Origin: Pedobacter paludis
GTDB taxonomy: Bacteria; Bacteroidota; Bacteroidia; Sphingobacteriales; Sphingobacteriaceae
DNA: 64,000 bases
Direction: 5' to 3'
Assembly: GCF_003173575.1 (NCBI RefSeq)
Contig: NZ_QGNY01000005.1
Location: 419,466 to 483,465, forward strand
Under the pieces are notes generated by a model, which was not told the origin of the DNA, did not search any database, and worked only from the letters and a program-made list of their open reading frames with translations. A program made the position numbers and the translations under genes. Position 1 is the stretch's first letter; every line of letters begins with the position of its first letter. Positions 54,935 through 64,000 of the stretch are shown piece by piece.

Positions 54935-56266
54935 ATGGCGAGAATCCTGATTTTAGAAGACGATACAACATTTGCTCAATTACTTGAAGGCTTTTTAACA
55001 AAAAATAGTCATGAGATTACGCTTGTAACTCATGTGAAACAATCTTTTAAATTAATCGAAAATCAGGAATTCGATTTACTCTTATTGGATTATCGTTTAC
55101 CGGATGGAATCGGCGTTGAGGTTTTAAGCCATGCTAGAGGTTTAGGGCTTTCTATTCCAGTGATTATCATGACGAGTTTTAACGATGTTAGAACGGCTGT
55201 AAAATCGATGCAAATGGGCGCATTCGATTATATTACCAAACCAGTTAATCCAGATGAATTGTTAATGGTGATCAAGAATTCCTTGACGAAAAAAGATTCT
55301 AAAAACACCAAAGTAAAAGAAACAGATTCTGATTTTATAAAAGGAAAAAGCGCCATAGCCGATAAACTTTACGAACATATTAATTTGGTTGCGCCAACGG
55401 ATATGTCGGTAATTATACAAGGGGAAAGCGGAACAGGTAAAGAATTTGCAGCCCGTACGTTGCATCAACAAAGCAAACGTGCCGATAAGCCTTTTGTAGC
55501 CATAGATTGTGGTGCACTTTCTAAAGATTTAGCGGCAAGCGAATTATTCGGCCATATTAAAGGGGCTTTTACTGGTGCTCTAAACGATAAGAAAGGCCAA
55601 TTTGAAGCAGCCAACGGCGGAACTTTATTCTTGGATGAAGTTGGAAATTTGAGCTATGAAGTTCAAATAAAACTACTTCGTGCATTACAGGAAAGAGTTA
55701 TTCAACCTCTGGGAGGTACCAAACAAATTCCGGTTGATGTTCGAATTATTACTGCCACAAATGATGATTTGAATAATAGCATACAGCAAGGCGAATTTAG
55801 GGAAGATTTATACCATCGTTTAAACGAATTTAAAATTCAACTGCCTGCATTAAGAGATCGGGGCGGAGATTTGGAGCTATTCATCAATCATTTTATTCAG
55901 CTTTCCAATCGCGATTTAGATAGAAACGTAAAAAGTATTTCAGCCGAAGCAAAATCAGTATTGATAAATTACGATTGGCCCGGAAACCTGCGTGAACTGA
56001 GCAATGTAATTAAGCGCATGGTATTGTTATCGCCCGGCGAAACTGCACAAGTTAATGCCCTGCCGGATGAAATGATGATCTCAGTCCAATCACAAACTGC
56101 TCCGGGCGGCTCTTCAGATTTGAAAGCAGTTAATGAGCAAAATGAAAAATCATTGATTGCCGAAACCTTGATTAAAGCTAAACACAACAAATCCAAAGCG
56201 GCAAAAATGCTGAATATTGATAGAAAAACGCTTTATGCTAAAATGGAAAGGTATGGAATTGAGTAA
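54935..56266 (+). CDS. Sigma-54-dependent response regulator (NtrC family)
   Basis: 443 aa from the ATG at 54935; a TTG two codons upstream is possible. A receiver domain (1-115, phosphoacceptor Asp52 in LLLDYRLP) precedes an AAA+ domain (about 135-360). That domain shows Walker A GESGTGKE, the sigma-54 contact loop GAFTGA (210-215), Walker B TLFLDEV and the arginine-finger region REDLYHRL. A Fis-type HTH follows (about 400-440, KSKAAKMLNIDRKTLYAKM). It activates sigma-54 promoters when phosphorylated. Its likely partner is the convergent hybrid kinase. Confidence 0.95.
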   Translation: MARILILEDDTTFAQLLEGFLTKNSHEITLVTHVKQSFKLIENQEFDLLLLDYRLPDGIGVEVLSHARGLGLSIPVIIMTSFNDVRTAVKSMQMGAFDYITKPVNPDELLMVIKNSLTKKDSKNTKVKETDSDFIKGKSAIADKLYEHINLVAPTDMSVIIQGESGTGKEFAARTLHQQSKRADKPFVAIDCGALSKDLAASELFGHIKGAFTGALNDKKGQFEAANGGTLFLDEVGNLSYEVQIKLLRALQERVIQPLGGTKQIPVDVRIITATNDDLNNSIQQGEFREDLYHRLNEFKIQLPALRDRGGDLELFINHFIQLSNRDLDRNVKSISAEAKSVLINYDWPGNLRELSNVIKRMVLLSPGETAQVNALPDEMMISVQSQTAPGGSSDLKAVNEQNEKSLIAETLIKAKHNKSKAAKMLNIDRKTLYAKMERYGIE

Positions 56267-56399
56267 ACCTCACCCTATTAAAGCAACATGCTATGCATAT
56301 TTTGTGCTTTCCCTCTCCTTGAGTTGCGAGATTTTTTGGTGTTAAGATTTTAACTTTTTGTTTATCAACTAGCCCCCTCTCTTCAAGAATAGGTGAGGT

Positions 56400-58877
56400 T
56401 TATTTTTCAACAGTCGGCTCCATTTCTTCCATAACGGCTATCAAAGCATCCAGCTTTCGCAATTGATATAATATTTCAGACTGGATTTCTTGATTCAATC
56501 CATTATCAGCAATTTCAATCTCCAATAATCTGAATGCATTTGCCAGGGTTTTGGATCCCATTTGGGCCGTTCTTCCGGCTAAACGATGAACCAATAACCT
56601 ACTTTTATCCTGATCGTTTTCTTTTAGATGCTTTTTCAACTGAATGGAATCTTCAATGCAATCCTGTTTAAACCGAATCAGAATTTTCTCCAGCATTTGC
56701 TGATCGCCAAAGGTCATCTTCTCGATGGAAGAAAAATCAAATTCCGGCTGATCTGTTAAAATTTCAGCTCTATCGAAAATCGACAATAAATCCTCAGCTC
56801 TAAAAGGTTTTAAAATCAAACCATCAAAGCCTTCGCTTAAAACCATTTCTCGCTCTTCGGGCAAAACCTGCGCTGTAATGGCGAAGAATTTAGTATTTGT
56901 GGGAAGTTTTTTCTTGAGTAAGTGACAAAGTTCTAAACCTGTCATTTCTGGCATTCGCATATCAATCAAAACATATTTCAGATCTGCCTCCGGCACCTCG
57001 TTCAATATATCAGCCACCTGACTAAAACTTTTATACGGTATTTTGTTCTTTTCAAAAATTAACCCACATAAATCTAAAATGAGCTTATCATCATCAATTA
57101 CCCAAACTTTTCCTGAATCAACAATAGCATAATGTTCCAAATCTAAAGCCTCGTTAACCCGTTCTTCCGTAGCCTCATATTTCAAATAAATATTGAAAGT
57201 TGTACCAACCCCAGGTTTACTTTTTACGTAAATTCTTCCACCTTGATTTTCGATTAGCGATTTAACTATCGTTAATCCTAAACCTGTACCCGTTTGGTTA
57301 ATAATATATTTTTCTGGTGATTCGATTTGCTCGAATTCATTAAAAATTTTATCAATATCCTTTTCAGCAAATCCAATCCCGGTATCCTTTATTGCAAAGT
57401 TAAAATGTAAATCTTCTCCTTGCCTTTTGCAGGAAGCTGACAACAGAATTTCGCCTTTCAATGTGAATTTCACAGCGTTGCCTAAAAGATTAAAGAGGAT
57501 TTGTTTTAATCTGAATGCATCGCCCTTAACAAATTCAACTCCTGCCAGTTCAAAATCTTCGATTAACTTTAAAGATTTCTGCTCAGCCAAAGGGCGCATA
57601 ACCGATACCGCTTCGTTTAAAACTTTCCTTACATCGAACACCTGATTATTGAAACTAAACTCACCAGAAATTATTCGGTTATAATCCAGAACTTCATTCA
57701 CAATCTGCAATAGATGTATGGATGACTGATAAATGGCATCGATATCTTTTTTCTTCGGATGGTCTTGTTGGGTAATCAGTTCTGCATACCCTAAAATAGA
57801 TTGTAAAGGTGTCCGAATCTCATGACTCATATTGGAAAGGAAGCGCTGTTTCGCCTTGCCATGATATTCTGCCTCATCTTTGGCTTGTTCAAGTGCTTTT
57901 CTATACCGGTTGCTTTTTGTAATATCAGTCAAGATTAAATAAAGAAGAATTACGGTAATTAAGAAAAATGCAATAATGATTACAGTAATTTGAGTAATTC
58001 CATCATTTACCACCTCTTTTGCCTGAATTCCATTCAAATCAACCTGTGCAACAGCTTCACCTTCCACTTCCCTCAAAATCTGAAGCATTTGTCCAGTTAA
58101 GGCATTACTTGCGTCAGATAAATCGGCTTCTCTTTTTAAAAACTTCTGACTTTTTTGCCTTTGCTCGAGCTCTATATTTTTTAAGGAGCCAGTCATGCTT
58201 TTCATTATACTGTCTTCAGCCTTTGCATTTAGCGTATCGCGTTTAACCTTAAACTCTTCGTTAATGATTTTATAAACCTCAGATTTCTTTTTGCCAAATA
58301 ACTTGCTTAAAAAGCCTTTCGATTTTTCTTGATCATCGGGCGCAACGGTAGTTGTAGAGGTTGTGGTTTCAGTAGTTAAAATTGCACTATCGGTTTGCCT
58401 TGAACGGCTTGCAACCAAACCATTTAATTTTTTAACCTCCTCAGAAAAAGATTTGGTGTTAACCAAGGTCTCCCGAACTTTCAGATAAGATACAAACTGC
58501 TTATCTCTTTCGGTAAGCAAATTTTTAATCGATTTTATTCTCGCCAGCTGTAAAGAATCTCCAAAATATAACTTACGGAGTGTATCCAAACTTACTCTGA
58601 GCTTTCTCGATTCCTTCAAAAAGCTATAGTTCCCTTGCTTATTGAAGGCCTCATCGCGTTGCAACTGGTCTAGCCTGGCAATTTTGTGCGATAGGTCGTT
58701 TACGATTCTTAATCTATCATTCGGTGCAGAAATCTCTTCAACGGTATTCAGCATCCGGGTAAAAGCAAATTTGCTGATGCCCCAAGCTAGAAGCAGAGCG
58801 AAACAGGCAAATAAAAACCCGATAATCACTTTACTTTTTACTGCTCTGAAAAAACGTTTTTGAATATCTACAGCCAT
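56400..58877 (-). CDS. Hybrid sensor histidine kinase with receiver and HPt
   Basis: 825 aa. Two membrane segments (about 14-34 and 296-318) frame a periplasmic coiled-coil sensor (about 40-290). HisKA follows (phosphoacceptor His352 in SHEIRTPL), then HATPase_c (DTGIGFAEKD, GTGLGLTIVKSL), a receiver domain (phosphoacceptor Asp639 in IDMRMPEM) and a C-terminal HPt (His764 in VHRLAGR). The four-step relay His-Asp-His-Asp probably ends on the convergent NtrC regulator. Signal unknown. Its stop is 133 bases from that regulator's stop. Confidence 0.93.
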   Translation of the reverse strand: MAVDIQKRFFRAVKSKVIIGFLFACFALLLAWGISKFAFTRMLNTVEEISAPNDRLRIVNDLSHKIARLDQLQRDEAFNKQGNYSFLKESRKLRVSLDTLRKLYFGDSLQLARIKSIKNLLTERDKQFVSYLKVRETLVNTKSFSEEVKKLNGLVASRSRQTDSAILTTETTTSTTTVAPDDQEKSKGFLSKLFGKKKSEVYKIINEEFKVKRDTLNAKAEDSIMKSMTGSLKNIELEQRQKSQKFLKREADLSDASNALTGQMLQILREVEGEAVAQVDLNGIQAKEVVNDGITQITVIIIAFFLITVILLYLILTDITKSNRYRKALEQAKDEAEYHGKAKQRFLSNMSHEIRTPLQSILGYAELITQQDHPKKKDIDAIYQSSIHLLQIVNEVLDYNRIISGEFSFNNQVFDVRKVLNEAVSVMRPLAEQKSLKLIEDFELAGVEFVKGDAFRLKQILFNLLGNAVKFTLKGEILLSASCKRQGEDLHFNFAIKDTGIGFAEKDIDKIFNEFEQIESPEKYIINQTGTGLGLTIVKSLIENQGGRIYVKSKPGVGTTFNIYLKYEATEERVNEALDLEHYAIVDSGKVWVIDDDKLILDLCGLIFEKNKIPYKSFSQVADILNEVPEADLKYVLIDMRMPEMTGLELCHLLKKKLPTNTKFFAITAQVLPEEREMVLSEGFDGLILKPFRAEDLLSIFDRAEILTDQPEFDFSSIEKMTFGDQQMLEKILIRFKQDCIEDSIQLKKHLKENDQDKSRLLVHRLAGRTAQMGSKTLANAFRLLEIEIADNGLNQEIQSEILYQLRKLDALIAVMEEMEPTVEK

Positions 58878-59076
58878 TAAATCCAGATTGCACTATTATA
58901 TCTAACGAATTATATTAGGAAAAGACATGTGGGCTTAATACACAAATAACATACCAAGGACGTTTTTTATTCCAAAATTGGTTTATAGACTTTAATTTTT
59001 AAAATTATCCGATGCTTGTGCTTAAAAAACCACCACAAGTTGTGTAAATTATTTAATTTTAACCAAGCCAACAAAC

Positions 59077-59766
59077 ATGAACCGCATCGATCGCCTTTTC
59101 GGAATCTTAACTTTATTGCAATCGCGAAAGTATCTTTCAGCAGATAAAATCTCCGAGCAATTTAACATCAGCATCCGTACGGTTTATAGAGATGTTAAGG
59201 CACTACAAGAGCAGGGAATTCCTGTTGGCTTTGAACAACCAAAGGGCTATTTCTTGGTTCAGGGATTTTTTCTCCCGCCAGTTTCCTTTAATATGGATGA
59301 AGCAAATGCATTGCTTTTAGTAGAAAGTTTGGTAAATGGTTTTGCCGATAATTCCATCCGTTCGCATTACTCAACAGCGCTTACAAAAGTTAAGGCGGTA
59401 TTAAAAGCCTCTCAAAAAGAGAAGCTGGAAAATATGAACCAGCATATTAAACTACAGATTCCGGAGCGCTTGACTTTCAATTTTGAATATTTATCCACGC
59501 TTCAAAATGCCATTTCTGAGAAAAATATGGTAGAAGTAGAATATAAAAATGCTAAGGATGAGATTAGTAAACGCACTGTTGAACCCATCGGACTAATTTT
59601 TTATGCTTTTAGCTGGCATTTAATTGCTTGGTGCCACATGCGCAATCAATACCGCGATTTCAATCTGACCAGAATTATCTGTCTAAAAAATCATTGCGAA
59701 CCCTTTCGAAAAACAAATCATATGCCTTTAAGTGACTATATGAGCATGTTGCCTGTTAATTTTTGA
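59077..59766 (+). CDS. WYL-domain HTH transcriptional regulator (YafY type)
   Basis: 229 aa. An N-terminal DeoR-like HTH (about 1-60, LFGILTLLQSRKYLSADKIS, then ISIRTVYRDVKALQEQGIPV) precedes a WYL-like ligand-binding domain (about 140-200, VEYKNAKDEISKRTVEPIGL, FYAFSWHLIAWC). Such regulators sense nucleic acids or small molecules. The DinB gene lies downstream on the same strand after a gap of 304 bases. Confidence 0.9.
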   Translation: MNRIDRLFGILTLLQSRKYLSADKISEQFNISIRTVYRDVKALQEQGIPVGFEQPKGYFLVQGFFLPPVSFNMDEANALLLVESLVNGFADNSIRSHYSTALTKVKAVLKASQKEKLENMNQHIKLQIPERLTFNFEYLSTLQNAISEKNMVEVEYKNAKDEISKRTVEPIGLIFYAFSWHLIAWCHMRNQYRDFNLTRIICLKNHCEPFRKTNHMPLSDYMSMLPVNF

Positions 59767-59883
59767 TAGGAAAGAGAATCAACCCATCTCACTTCTGTGG
59801 AATAGAATTCAAATTTTTAAGTCCCTGAAATTTATTCTGCCTCTTTTTAAGAATTACATTCTTTCATAAAAGCATACGTTAAT

Positions 59884-59904
59884 CCCCTTCTATTTTAGGA
59901 GGGG
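59884..59904. repeat. C-rich/G-rich palindrome
   Basis: CCCCTTCT (59884-59891) pairs with AGGAGGGG (59897-59904) with one G-T type mismatch, followed by AAGGGTTGG. It resembles the palindrome at 53765-53798. Confidence 0.6.
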
Positions 59905-60070
59905 AAGGGTTGGTAAATTATTTCAAATAAAAATCAGTTTTATTTTTTACACTGCCATAGGGTTGTCACTCGTCCATCTTTTCTTTGTATAAACAAACCC
60001 GAAAACTATGAGCTTAGCTAGTTTATTATTAATGGAAATGCACATAACTGAAACTACAAAATCAAAAAAT

Positions 60071-60568
60071 ATGGATCTTATTAAACTATTATTAAAAGAA
60101 TTCGAAGCGGAATTTAAAACAACTAAAAAATTTATGGCCATTGTACCTGCTGATAAATTCGATTGGGCACCGCACGAAAAGAGTATGAAAATGAAATCGC
60201 TCGCCAGTCACATTGCCGAATTGCCAAGTTGGGTAAGTATGGCTTTAACTACTGACGGGTTGGATTTTGCTACTGCTCCGTACGAAGAAACTCCGGTAAA
60301 CAGCGCTGAAGATTTGGTAAAACTTTTAGAAAAAAGCTATGAAAGTGGTAAATCTGAATTAGAAAAAGCAAGCGAAACAGATTTGGAAGGCAAATGGATT
60401 TTGCGCAATGGGGAACAAATTTTAGCTGATTATACCAAGTACGAAACCATTCGCCATGCTTTTAGCCAAACCTCACACCATAGAGCACAATTGGGAGTTT
60501 ATTTAAGGTTATTGGATATTCCAATTCCAGGAAGCTATGGTCCAAGTGCTGATGATCAAAACTTTTAA
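60071..60568 (+). CDS. DinB family protein
   Basis: 165 aa from the ATG at 60071; the frame is open 21 codons further up. A four-helix DinB/YfiT-like metal fold is suggested by KSLASHIAELPSWV (first His) and TSHHRAQLGVYLRLL (the H-x3-H site), with a divalent metal ion expected. Members include bacillithiol transferases and damage-inducible proteins; the activity here is unknown. It is next to the WYL regulator. Confidence 0.85.
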   Translation: MDLIKLLLKEFEAEFKTTKKFMAIVPADKFDWAPHEKSMKMKSLASHIAELPSWVSMALTTDGLDFATAPYEETPVNSAEDLVKLLEKSYESGKSELEKASETDLEGKWILRNGEQILADYTKYETIRHAFSQTSHHRAQLGVYLRLLDIPIPGSYGPSADDQNF

Positions 60569-60641
60569 TTTCTTTTCCTTGGTCAGCATCAAGTCTGGCC
60601 AAGGAATTCATTAGTATAACATCTTTTAAAAATTGGTCGTT

Positions 60642-60649
60642 TATATTTG
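60642..60649 (+). promoter_or_regulatory. -7 box abutting the FMN reductase start
   Basis: TATATTTG matches TAnnTTTG with only 5 bases to the ATG at 60655, suggesting a leaderless message. Confidence 0.5.
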
Positions 60650-60654
60650 CTTTA

Positions 60655-61185
60655 ATGAAAACAATATTTGCAATCTGCGGAAGTACGCGTGATCATTCTA
60701 GCAATCTTCAAATTATAAAAGCCATTGAAAAACTGATCCCTCAAAATTATCAGCTAAACCTTTTCGACAATATTGCTAATCTACCTCATTTCAACCCCGA
60801 TTTAGATCAAAATAATCCTCCAGAAAGCGTTAAAATATTTCGAAAATCAATTGTCAATGCAGATGGAATTTTATTGTGTACACCCGAATATGCAATGGGT
60901 TTACCCGGTTCATTTAAAAATGCAATAGATTGGACGGTTTCGTCAGCATCGTTTTCTAAAAAACCAATACTTTCAATTGTAGCCTCTTCACTCGGAGAGA
61001 AATCTTTCGAATCTTTAAATCACATTTTAACCGTTTTGGAAGTTAAGCCAATTGCACAACTTATTCCCTTCGCCCGCACTAAGGTTAATCGAGAAAATGA
61101 AATTACCGATCCCGAGACATTAAAATTGCTTCAAGCCAACATTGGCCAATTTATTAATGAAATAGAAACAGGCGCATCGGTTTAG
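60655..61185 (+). CDS. NADPH-dependent FMN reductase family protein
   Basis: 176 aa flavodoxin-like fold. The FMN phosphate loop ICGSTRDHSSN (7-17), TPEYAMGLPGSFKNAIDW and the SSLGEKSFE segment fit the chromate/azo/quinone reductase family. It reduces FMN, quinones or metals with NAD(P)H, probably as a stress enzyme. It ends 33 bases before the pseudouridine synthase gene, which has its own -7 box. Confidence 0.92.
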   Translation: MKTIFAICGSTRDHSSNLQIIKAIEKLIPQNYQLNLFDNIANLPHFNPDLDQNNPPESVKIFRKSIVNADGILLCTPEYAMGLPGSFKNAIDWTVSSASFSKKPILSIVASSLGEKSFESLNHILTVLEVKPIAQLIPFARTKVNRENEITDPETLKLLQANIGQFINEIETGASV

Positions 61186-61195
61186 CCTTTTAGTT

Positions 61196-61203
61196 TATAT
61201 TTG
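61196..61203 (+). promoter_or_regulatory. -7 box of the pseudouridine synthase gene
   Basis: TATATTTG matches TAnnTTTG, with 15 bases to the ATG at 61219. Confidence 0.5.
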
Positions 61204-61218
61204 CATAAAATTAAATCT

Positions 61219-62193
61219 ATGCAAACTTCAAGTGCAACCCGTTTAAATAAATTCATCAGCGAAAGCGGATTATGTTCTCGTCGCGAGGCGGATAGATTTA
61301 TAGAAAAAGGAACAGTTTTTATCAATGGAAAAAGGGCAAAAGTTGGCGATCAGGTTTTGGCTGGAGATAAGGTTATGGTCAACGGCCATAATATCGAACC
61401 CAAAGAAGATTCAAATTTTATTCTATTAGCATTCAATAAACCCGTTGGCATCACCAGTACAACAGAATCTAACGTTAAAGATAATATTGTTGATTATGTA
61501 AATCATAGTGAGCGTATTTTTCCCATTGGCCGTTTAGACAAAGATTCTTCTGGCTTAATATTCCTCACCAATAACGGCGATATCGTTAATAAAATTTTAA
61601 GGGCGGGCAATAAGCACGAAAAGGAGTATGTGGTTACCGTAAACAAACCAATTACCGAAGATTTTATTTTCGAGATGAGCAATGGGGTACCCATTCTCGG
61701 TGTAAATACCAGAAAATGCAAAGTACGCCAAATCAGTACATTTGTTTTTAACATCATTCTAATTCAGGGCCTGAACAGGCAAATCCGTAGAATGTGCGAA
61801 CATTTTGGCTTCGAAGTAACCAAATTGGAGCGCACTCGCATTATGAACATCAACCTTAAAGGTATCCCGACTGGAGAATTTAGAGAACTTACTGAGAACG
61901 AATTGGCCAGCATTACTAAAATGGTAGAGAAATCTTCTTCAGAAGCAGTTTCTAAACCGAAAAACACGAAGAAAAAAACAAACTCTTGGGAAGAAGTACC
62001 GGAACAAAGGCCGGAGCAAACAAAAAAGCCATCACGTCCATCAAAACCAAGCGGTCAAAAATCTTTCAGTAAAAAATCATCCGGTGGCGCATCAGCTAAA
62101 TCCGCAAGTAAATCAGGTTCAGCAAATAGAACCTCGCGACCTACGAAGGGCAAGCAAACCGGAAAAGCAAATCCCAGACAGAGAGGCAGATAG
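61219..62193 (+). CDS. rluF: 23S rRNA pseudouridine synthase, RluF-like
   Basis: 324 aa from the ATG at 61219; a TTG frame start at 61201 is less likely because it sits in the promoter box. An S4 RNA-binding domain (about 6-60, [19 protein letters not shown]) is followed by the RsuA/RluB catalytic domain (about 65-225) with Asp107 in [11 protein letters not shown] basic, Ser/Lys/Gly/Pro-rich tail of about 80 residues follows and is probably unstructured RNA-binding sequence. The RluF assignment within the family is by similarity only. Confidence 0.88.
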   Translation: MQTSSATRLNKFISESGLCSRREADRFIEKGTVFINGKRAKVGDQVLAGDKVMVNGHNIEPKEDSNFILLAFNKPVGITSTTESNVKDNIVDYVNHSERIFPIGRLDKDSSGLIFLTNNGDIVNKILRAGNKHEKEYVVTVNKPITEDFIFEMSNGVPILGVNTRKCKVRQISTFVFNIILIQGLNRQIRRMCEHFGFEVTKLERTRIMNINLKGIPTGEFRELTENELASITKMVEKSSSEAVSKPKNTKKKTNSWEEVPEQRPEQTKKPSRPSKPSGQKSFSKKSSGGASAKSASKSGSANRTSRPTKGKQTGKANPRQRGR

Positions 62194-62276
62194 CCCTAGC
62201 AAACAGCAAATTGTAAAATTTGCCTCTTCAATCGAGCGCAACGTGCATTAACCTTTCAGCTTAAAAGCTTTTTAAG

Positions 62277-62284
62277 TACCTTTG
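62277..62284 (+). promoter_or_regulatory. -7 box abutting the rlmN start
   Basis: TACCTTTG matches TAnnTTTG and ends 6 bases before the ATG at 62291. Confidence 0.5.
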
Positions 62285-62290
62285 CAACAA

Positions 62291-63337
62291 ATGGTAACAG
62301 CAAAAAAACTCGATATCCGCTCATTAGATTTGCCTCAGTTGCAACAGCATCTTACGGCTATGCAACAACCTGCGTTTAGGGCTAAGCAAATCTATCAGTG
62401 GCTTTGGGAAAAATCTGCTACCAGTTTCGAAGAAATGAGCAATCTTTCTAAAGATTTGCGAAAAGTATTAGATGAAGGTTTTGCCATAAACGCAGTTCAG
62501 GTTAACAATTCCCAGTTTAGTAACGATCACACAATAAAAAATACATTTCGCTTAGCAGATGGAAACATTGTTGAGGGCGTTTTAATTCCATTGGAAGACC
62601 GTATGACAGCCTGCGTAAGTTCTCAGGTTGGTTGCAGTTTAACTTGCAAATTTTGTGCTACCGGATATATGGATCGTAAAAGAAATCTAAATGCCGATGA
62701 AATTTATGACCAAGTTGTCTTAATAGATAAGCAAGCAAAGCAGAATTACAATAACCCACTTACCAATATTGTATACATGGGTATGGGCGAACCATTGCTC
62801 AACTACGCAAATGTATTGAAATCAATCGAGCGCATTACTGCTCCCGATGGTTTAAATATGAGCTACAAACGCATTACGGTGTCTACTGCAGGTATCGCAA
62901 AAATGATCAAAAAACTGGGCGATGATGGGGCCAAGTTTAATCTTGCACTTTCGCTCCATGCAGCTGATGATCAGAAACGTAATGAAATTATGCCCTTTAA
63001 CGAGGCCAATTCATTAAAAGCATTAGCTGAGGCACTTAAATATTATTTTGCAAAAACAAAAAATCCAGTTACCTACGAGTATATCGTTTTTAATAATTTT
63101 AACGACGAGATTTCTGATGCAATGGATTTAGCCAAGTTCTGTAAACATATACCTTGTAAAGTAAATCTAATCGAATATAATCCAATTTCATTCGCAGATT
63201 TTACCAATGCAGAAGGGGATAAGATAGATGCATTTGCAAACTACTTAAAAGGCCAGGGCATTACCACAAATATCCGTCGCAGCCGAGGTAAGGATATCGA
63301 CGCTGCATGCGGTCAGTTAGCTGTTAAGGAAAGCTAA
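62291..63337 (+). CDS. rlmN: 23S rRNA (adenine2503-C2) / tRNA (A37-C2) methyltransferase
   Basis: 348 aa from the ATG at 62291. Radical SAM signature C115-x3-C119-x2-C122 (GCSLTCKFCATGY) binds the 4Fe-4S cluster. An N-terminal helical region, the VYMGMGEPLLNY and SLHAADDQKRNEIMP segments and the C-terminal DAACGQLA, whose Cys serves as the methyl-carrying cysteine, complete the enzyme. The start TTG at 62282 would lie within the promoter box. Confidence 0.95.
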   Translation: MVTAKKLDIRSLDLPQLQQHLTAMQQPAFRAKQIYQWLWEKSATSFEEMSNLSKDLRKVLDEGFAINAVQVNNSQFSNDHTIKNTFRLADGNIVEGVLIPLEDRMTACVSSQVGCSLTCKFCATGYMDRKRNLNADEIYDQVVLIDKQAKQNYNNPLTNIVYMGMGEPLLNYANVLKSIERITAPDGLNMSYKRITVSTAGIAKMIKKLGDDGAKFNLALSLHAADDQKRNEIMPFNEANSLKALAEALKYYFAKTKNPVTYEYIVFNNFNDEISDAMDLAKFCKHIPCKVNLIEYNPISFADFTNAEGDKIDAFANYLKGQGITTNIRRSRGKDIDAACGQLAVKES

Positions 63338-63567
63338 CTTTGCAGTATTTCAAATTTTTGGTAAAGCATATACAGCAATAATTAAGGAGGCTTCGGTCCC
63401 GCTATACACTACAATCTTTTTGGCATTTCTCCTTTAATAAAAGTTTTCTTTAACCAAAAAGGATTTTCGTTGCTCTCGGGTTTAGAAACTAAATGGCTAG
63501 TGAGTTAACTTGCAAAACTAAATGCCACACGCTTTCAAATTGATGCATGATTACGAACAATAATCAA
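63338..63567. other. Gene-free gap before the rRNA unit
   Basis: No frame of note. It carries the second copy of the 27-bp dispersed element (63395-63421). Nothing else was identified. Confidence 0.6.
63395..63421 (-). repeat. 27-bp dispersed element, copy 2
   Basis: The minus strand begins AAAAAGATTGTAGTG and ends AGCGGGACC, matching 22 of 27 positions with 45132-45158. Confidence 0.55.
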
Positions 63568-63570
63568 ATA

Positions 63571-63601
63571 AAAAAACCCGGCAGTTGTTACTACAGGGTT
63601 T
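63571..63601 (-). terminator. Terminator of the distal 5S gene
   Basis: AAACCC (63574-63579) pairs with GGGTTT (63596-63601). The minus strand continues into a long T run. Confidence 0.75.
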
Positions 63602-63629
63602 CTTTCTTTCTGCCAAAGGCAGTTTAAGA

Positions 63630-63740
63630 TTTGGCATCGACCTACTCTCCCACGTGTTACCGCAGTACCATCGGCTCTGGTGGGCTTAACTGCTCTGTTC
63701 GGAATGGGAAGAGGTGGACACCACCGATATAGACACCTAA
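63630..63740 (-). rRNA. rrf: 5S rRNA, distal copy
   Basis: 111 nt on the minus strand. It contains the 5S core CCCATTCCGAACAGAG, AGTTAAGCCC and GCCGATGGTACTGCGGT, ending GTGGGAGAGTAGGTCG. Stem I pairs its ends (63740 with 63630). It differs from the proximal copy at about a dozen positions, some compensatory. Confidence 0.93.
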
Positions 63741-63821
63741 ATATTTTTATATCGATTCAATATTTCAAATTAATTGCCATGGTAAACATTCGCTGTTAAT
63801 TGCCCATAGTCTTGTAACCAG

Positions 63822-63851
63822 AAAAACCCTGCAGTTGTTACTACAGGGTTT
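63822..63851 (-). terminator. Terminator after the proximal 5S gene
   Basis: AAACCCTG (63824-63831) pairs with CAGGGTTT (63844-63851). On the minus strand TTTTTC follows. It would end the main rRNA transcript. Confidence 0.78.
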
Positions 63852-63880
63852 CTGATAATCTGCACTTATGCAGTTTAAGA

Positions 63881-63991
<111 letters not shown>

Positions 63992-64000
63992 ATATTTTAA

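Overview
The window is an AT-rich chromosomal segment of a Bacteroidota bacterium, most likely a Pedobacter-like member of the Sphingobacteriaceae. The main evidence is a full-length SprA (type IX secretion/gliding) in the order maeB-ruvA-sprA-gcvH-vanZ, two CarboxypepD_reg-plus-beta-barrel proteins, a flippase-dut-TPR-DUF4292-EnvC cluster, and repeated TAnnTTTG promoter boxes (the Bacteroidota -7 element). Names come from recognising motifs by eye; no search was run.

Layout: 1-4.2 kb holds a partial ridA, a 45-aa membrane protein, an OmpA-type protein, aminopeptidase P and the MeaB GTPase. 4.3-13.6 kb is a surface-polysaccharide block with five glycosyltransferase genes (one a GT2-GT4 fusion), an MsbA-type ABC exporter and an acyltransferase. 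13.7-17.5 kb is accessory: a frameshifted six-repeat DUF5648-type lipoprotein, a small XRE regulator, a LacI regulator, a two-copy tRNA-like RNA unit with its own promoter and terminator, and an Lrp/AsnC regulator. 17.7-26 kb has feoAB and two paralogous outer-membrane proteins. 26-37 kb is vanZ-gcvH-sprA-ruvA-maeB. 37-45 kb has a Tat-type phospholipase C, a LysM lytic transglycosylase, gatA, two tatA-like genes and an EnvC-like protein.

45-53.4 kb carries DUF4292, TPR, dut and flippase genes, acylphosphatase, a nitronate monooxygenase-like enzyme, an Abi_2/AbiF-like HEPN protein with a GC-rich hairpin just upstream, and an amidohydrolase. 53.4-59 kb has tRNA-Thr(UGU), a recent tandem duplication of a 104-aa secreted protein, and a convergent sigma-54 response regulator and hybrid histidine kinase. 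59-63.3 kb has a WYL regulator, DinB, an FMN reductase, a pseudouridine synthase and rlmN. The right edge is the tail of an rRNA operon on the minus strand with two 5S genes, each followed by its own terminator.

Functional links: the polysaccharide block and the flippase feed the cell surface; OmpA, EnvC, the transglycosylase and SprA belong to envelope structure and secretion; the Tat genes can export the twin-arginine phospholipase C. The most unusual elements are the class-II tRNA-like pair at 16.56-16.89 kb, whose two copies covary in their stems, and the HEPN Abi gene with its leader hairpin at 51.2-52.15 kb.
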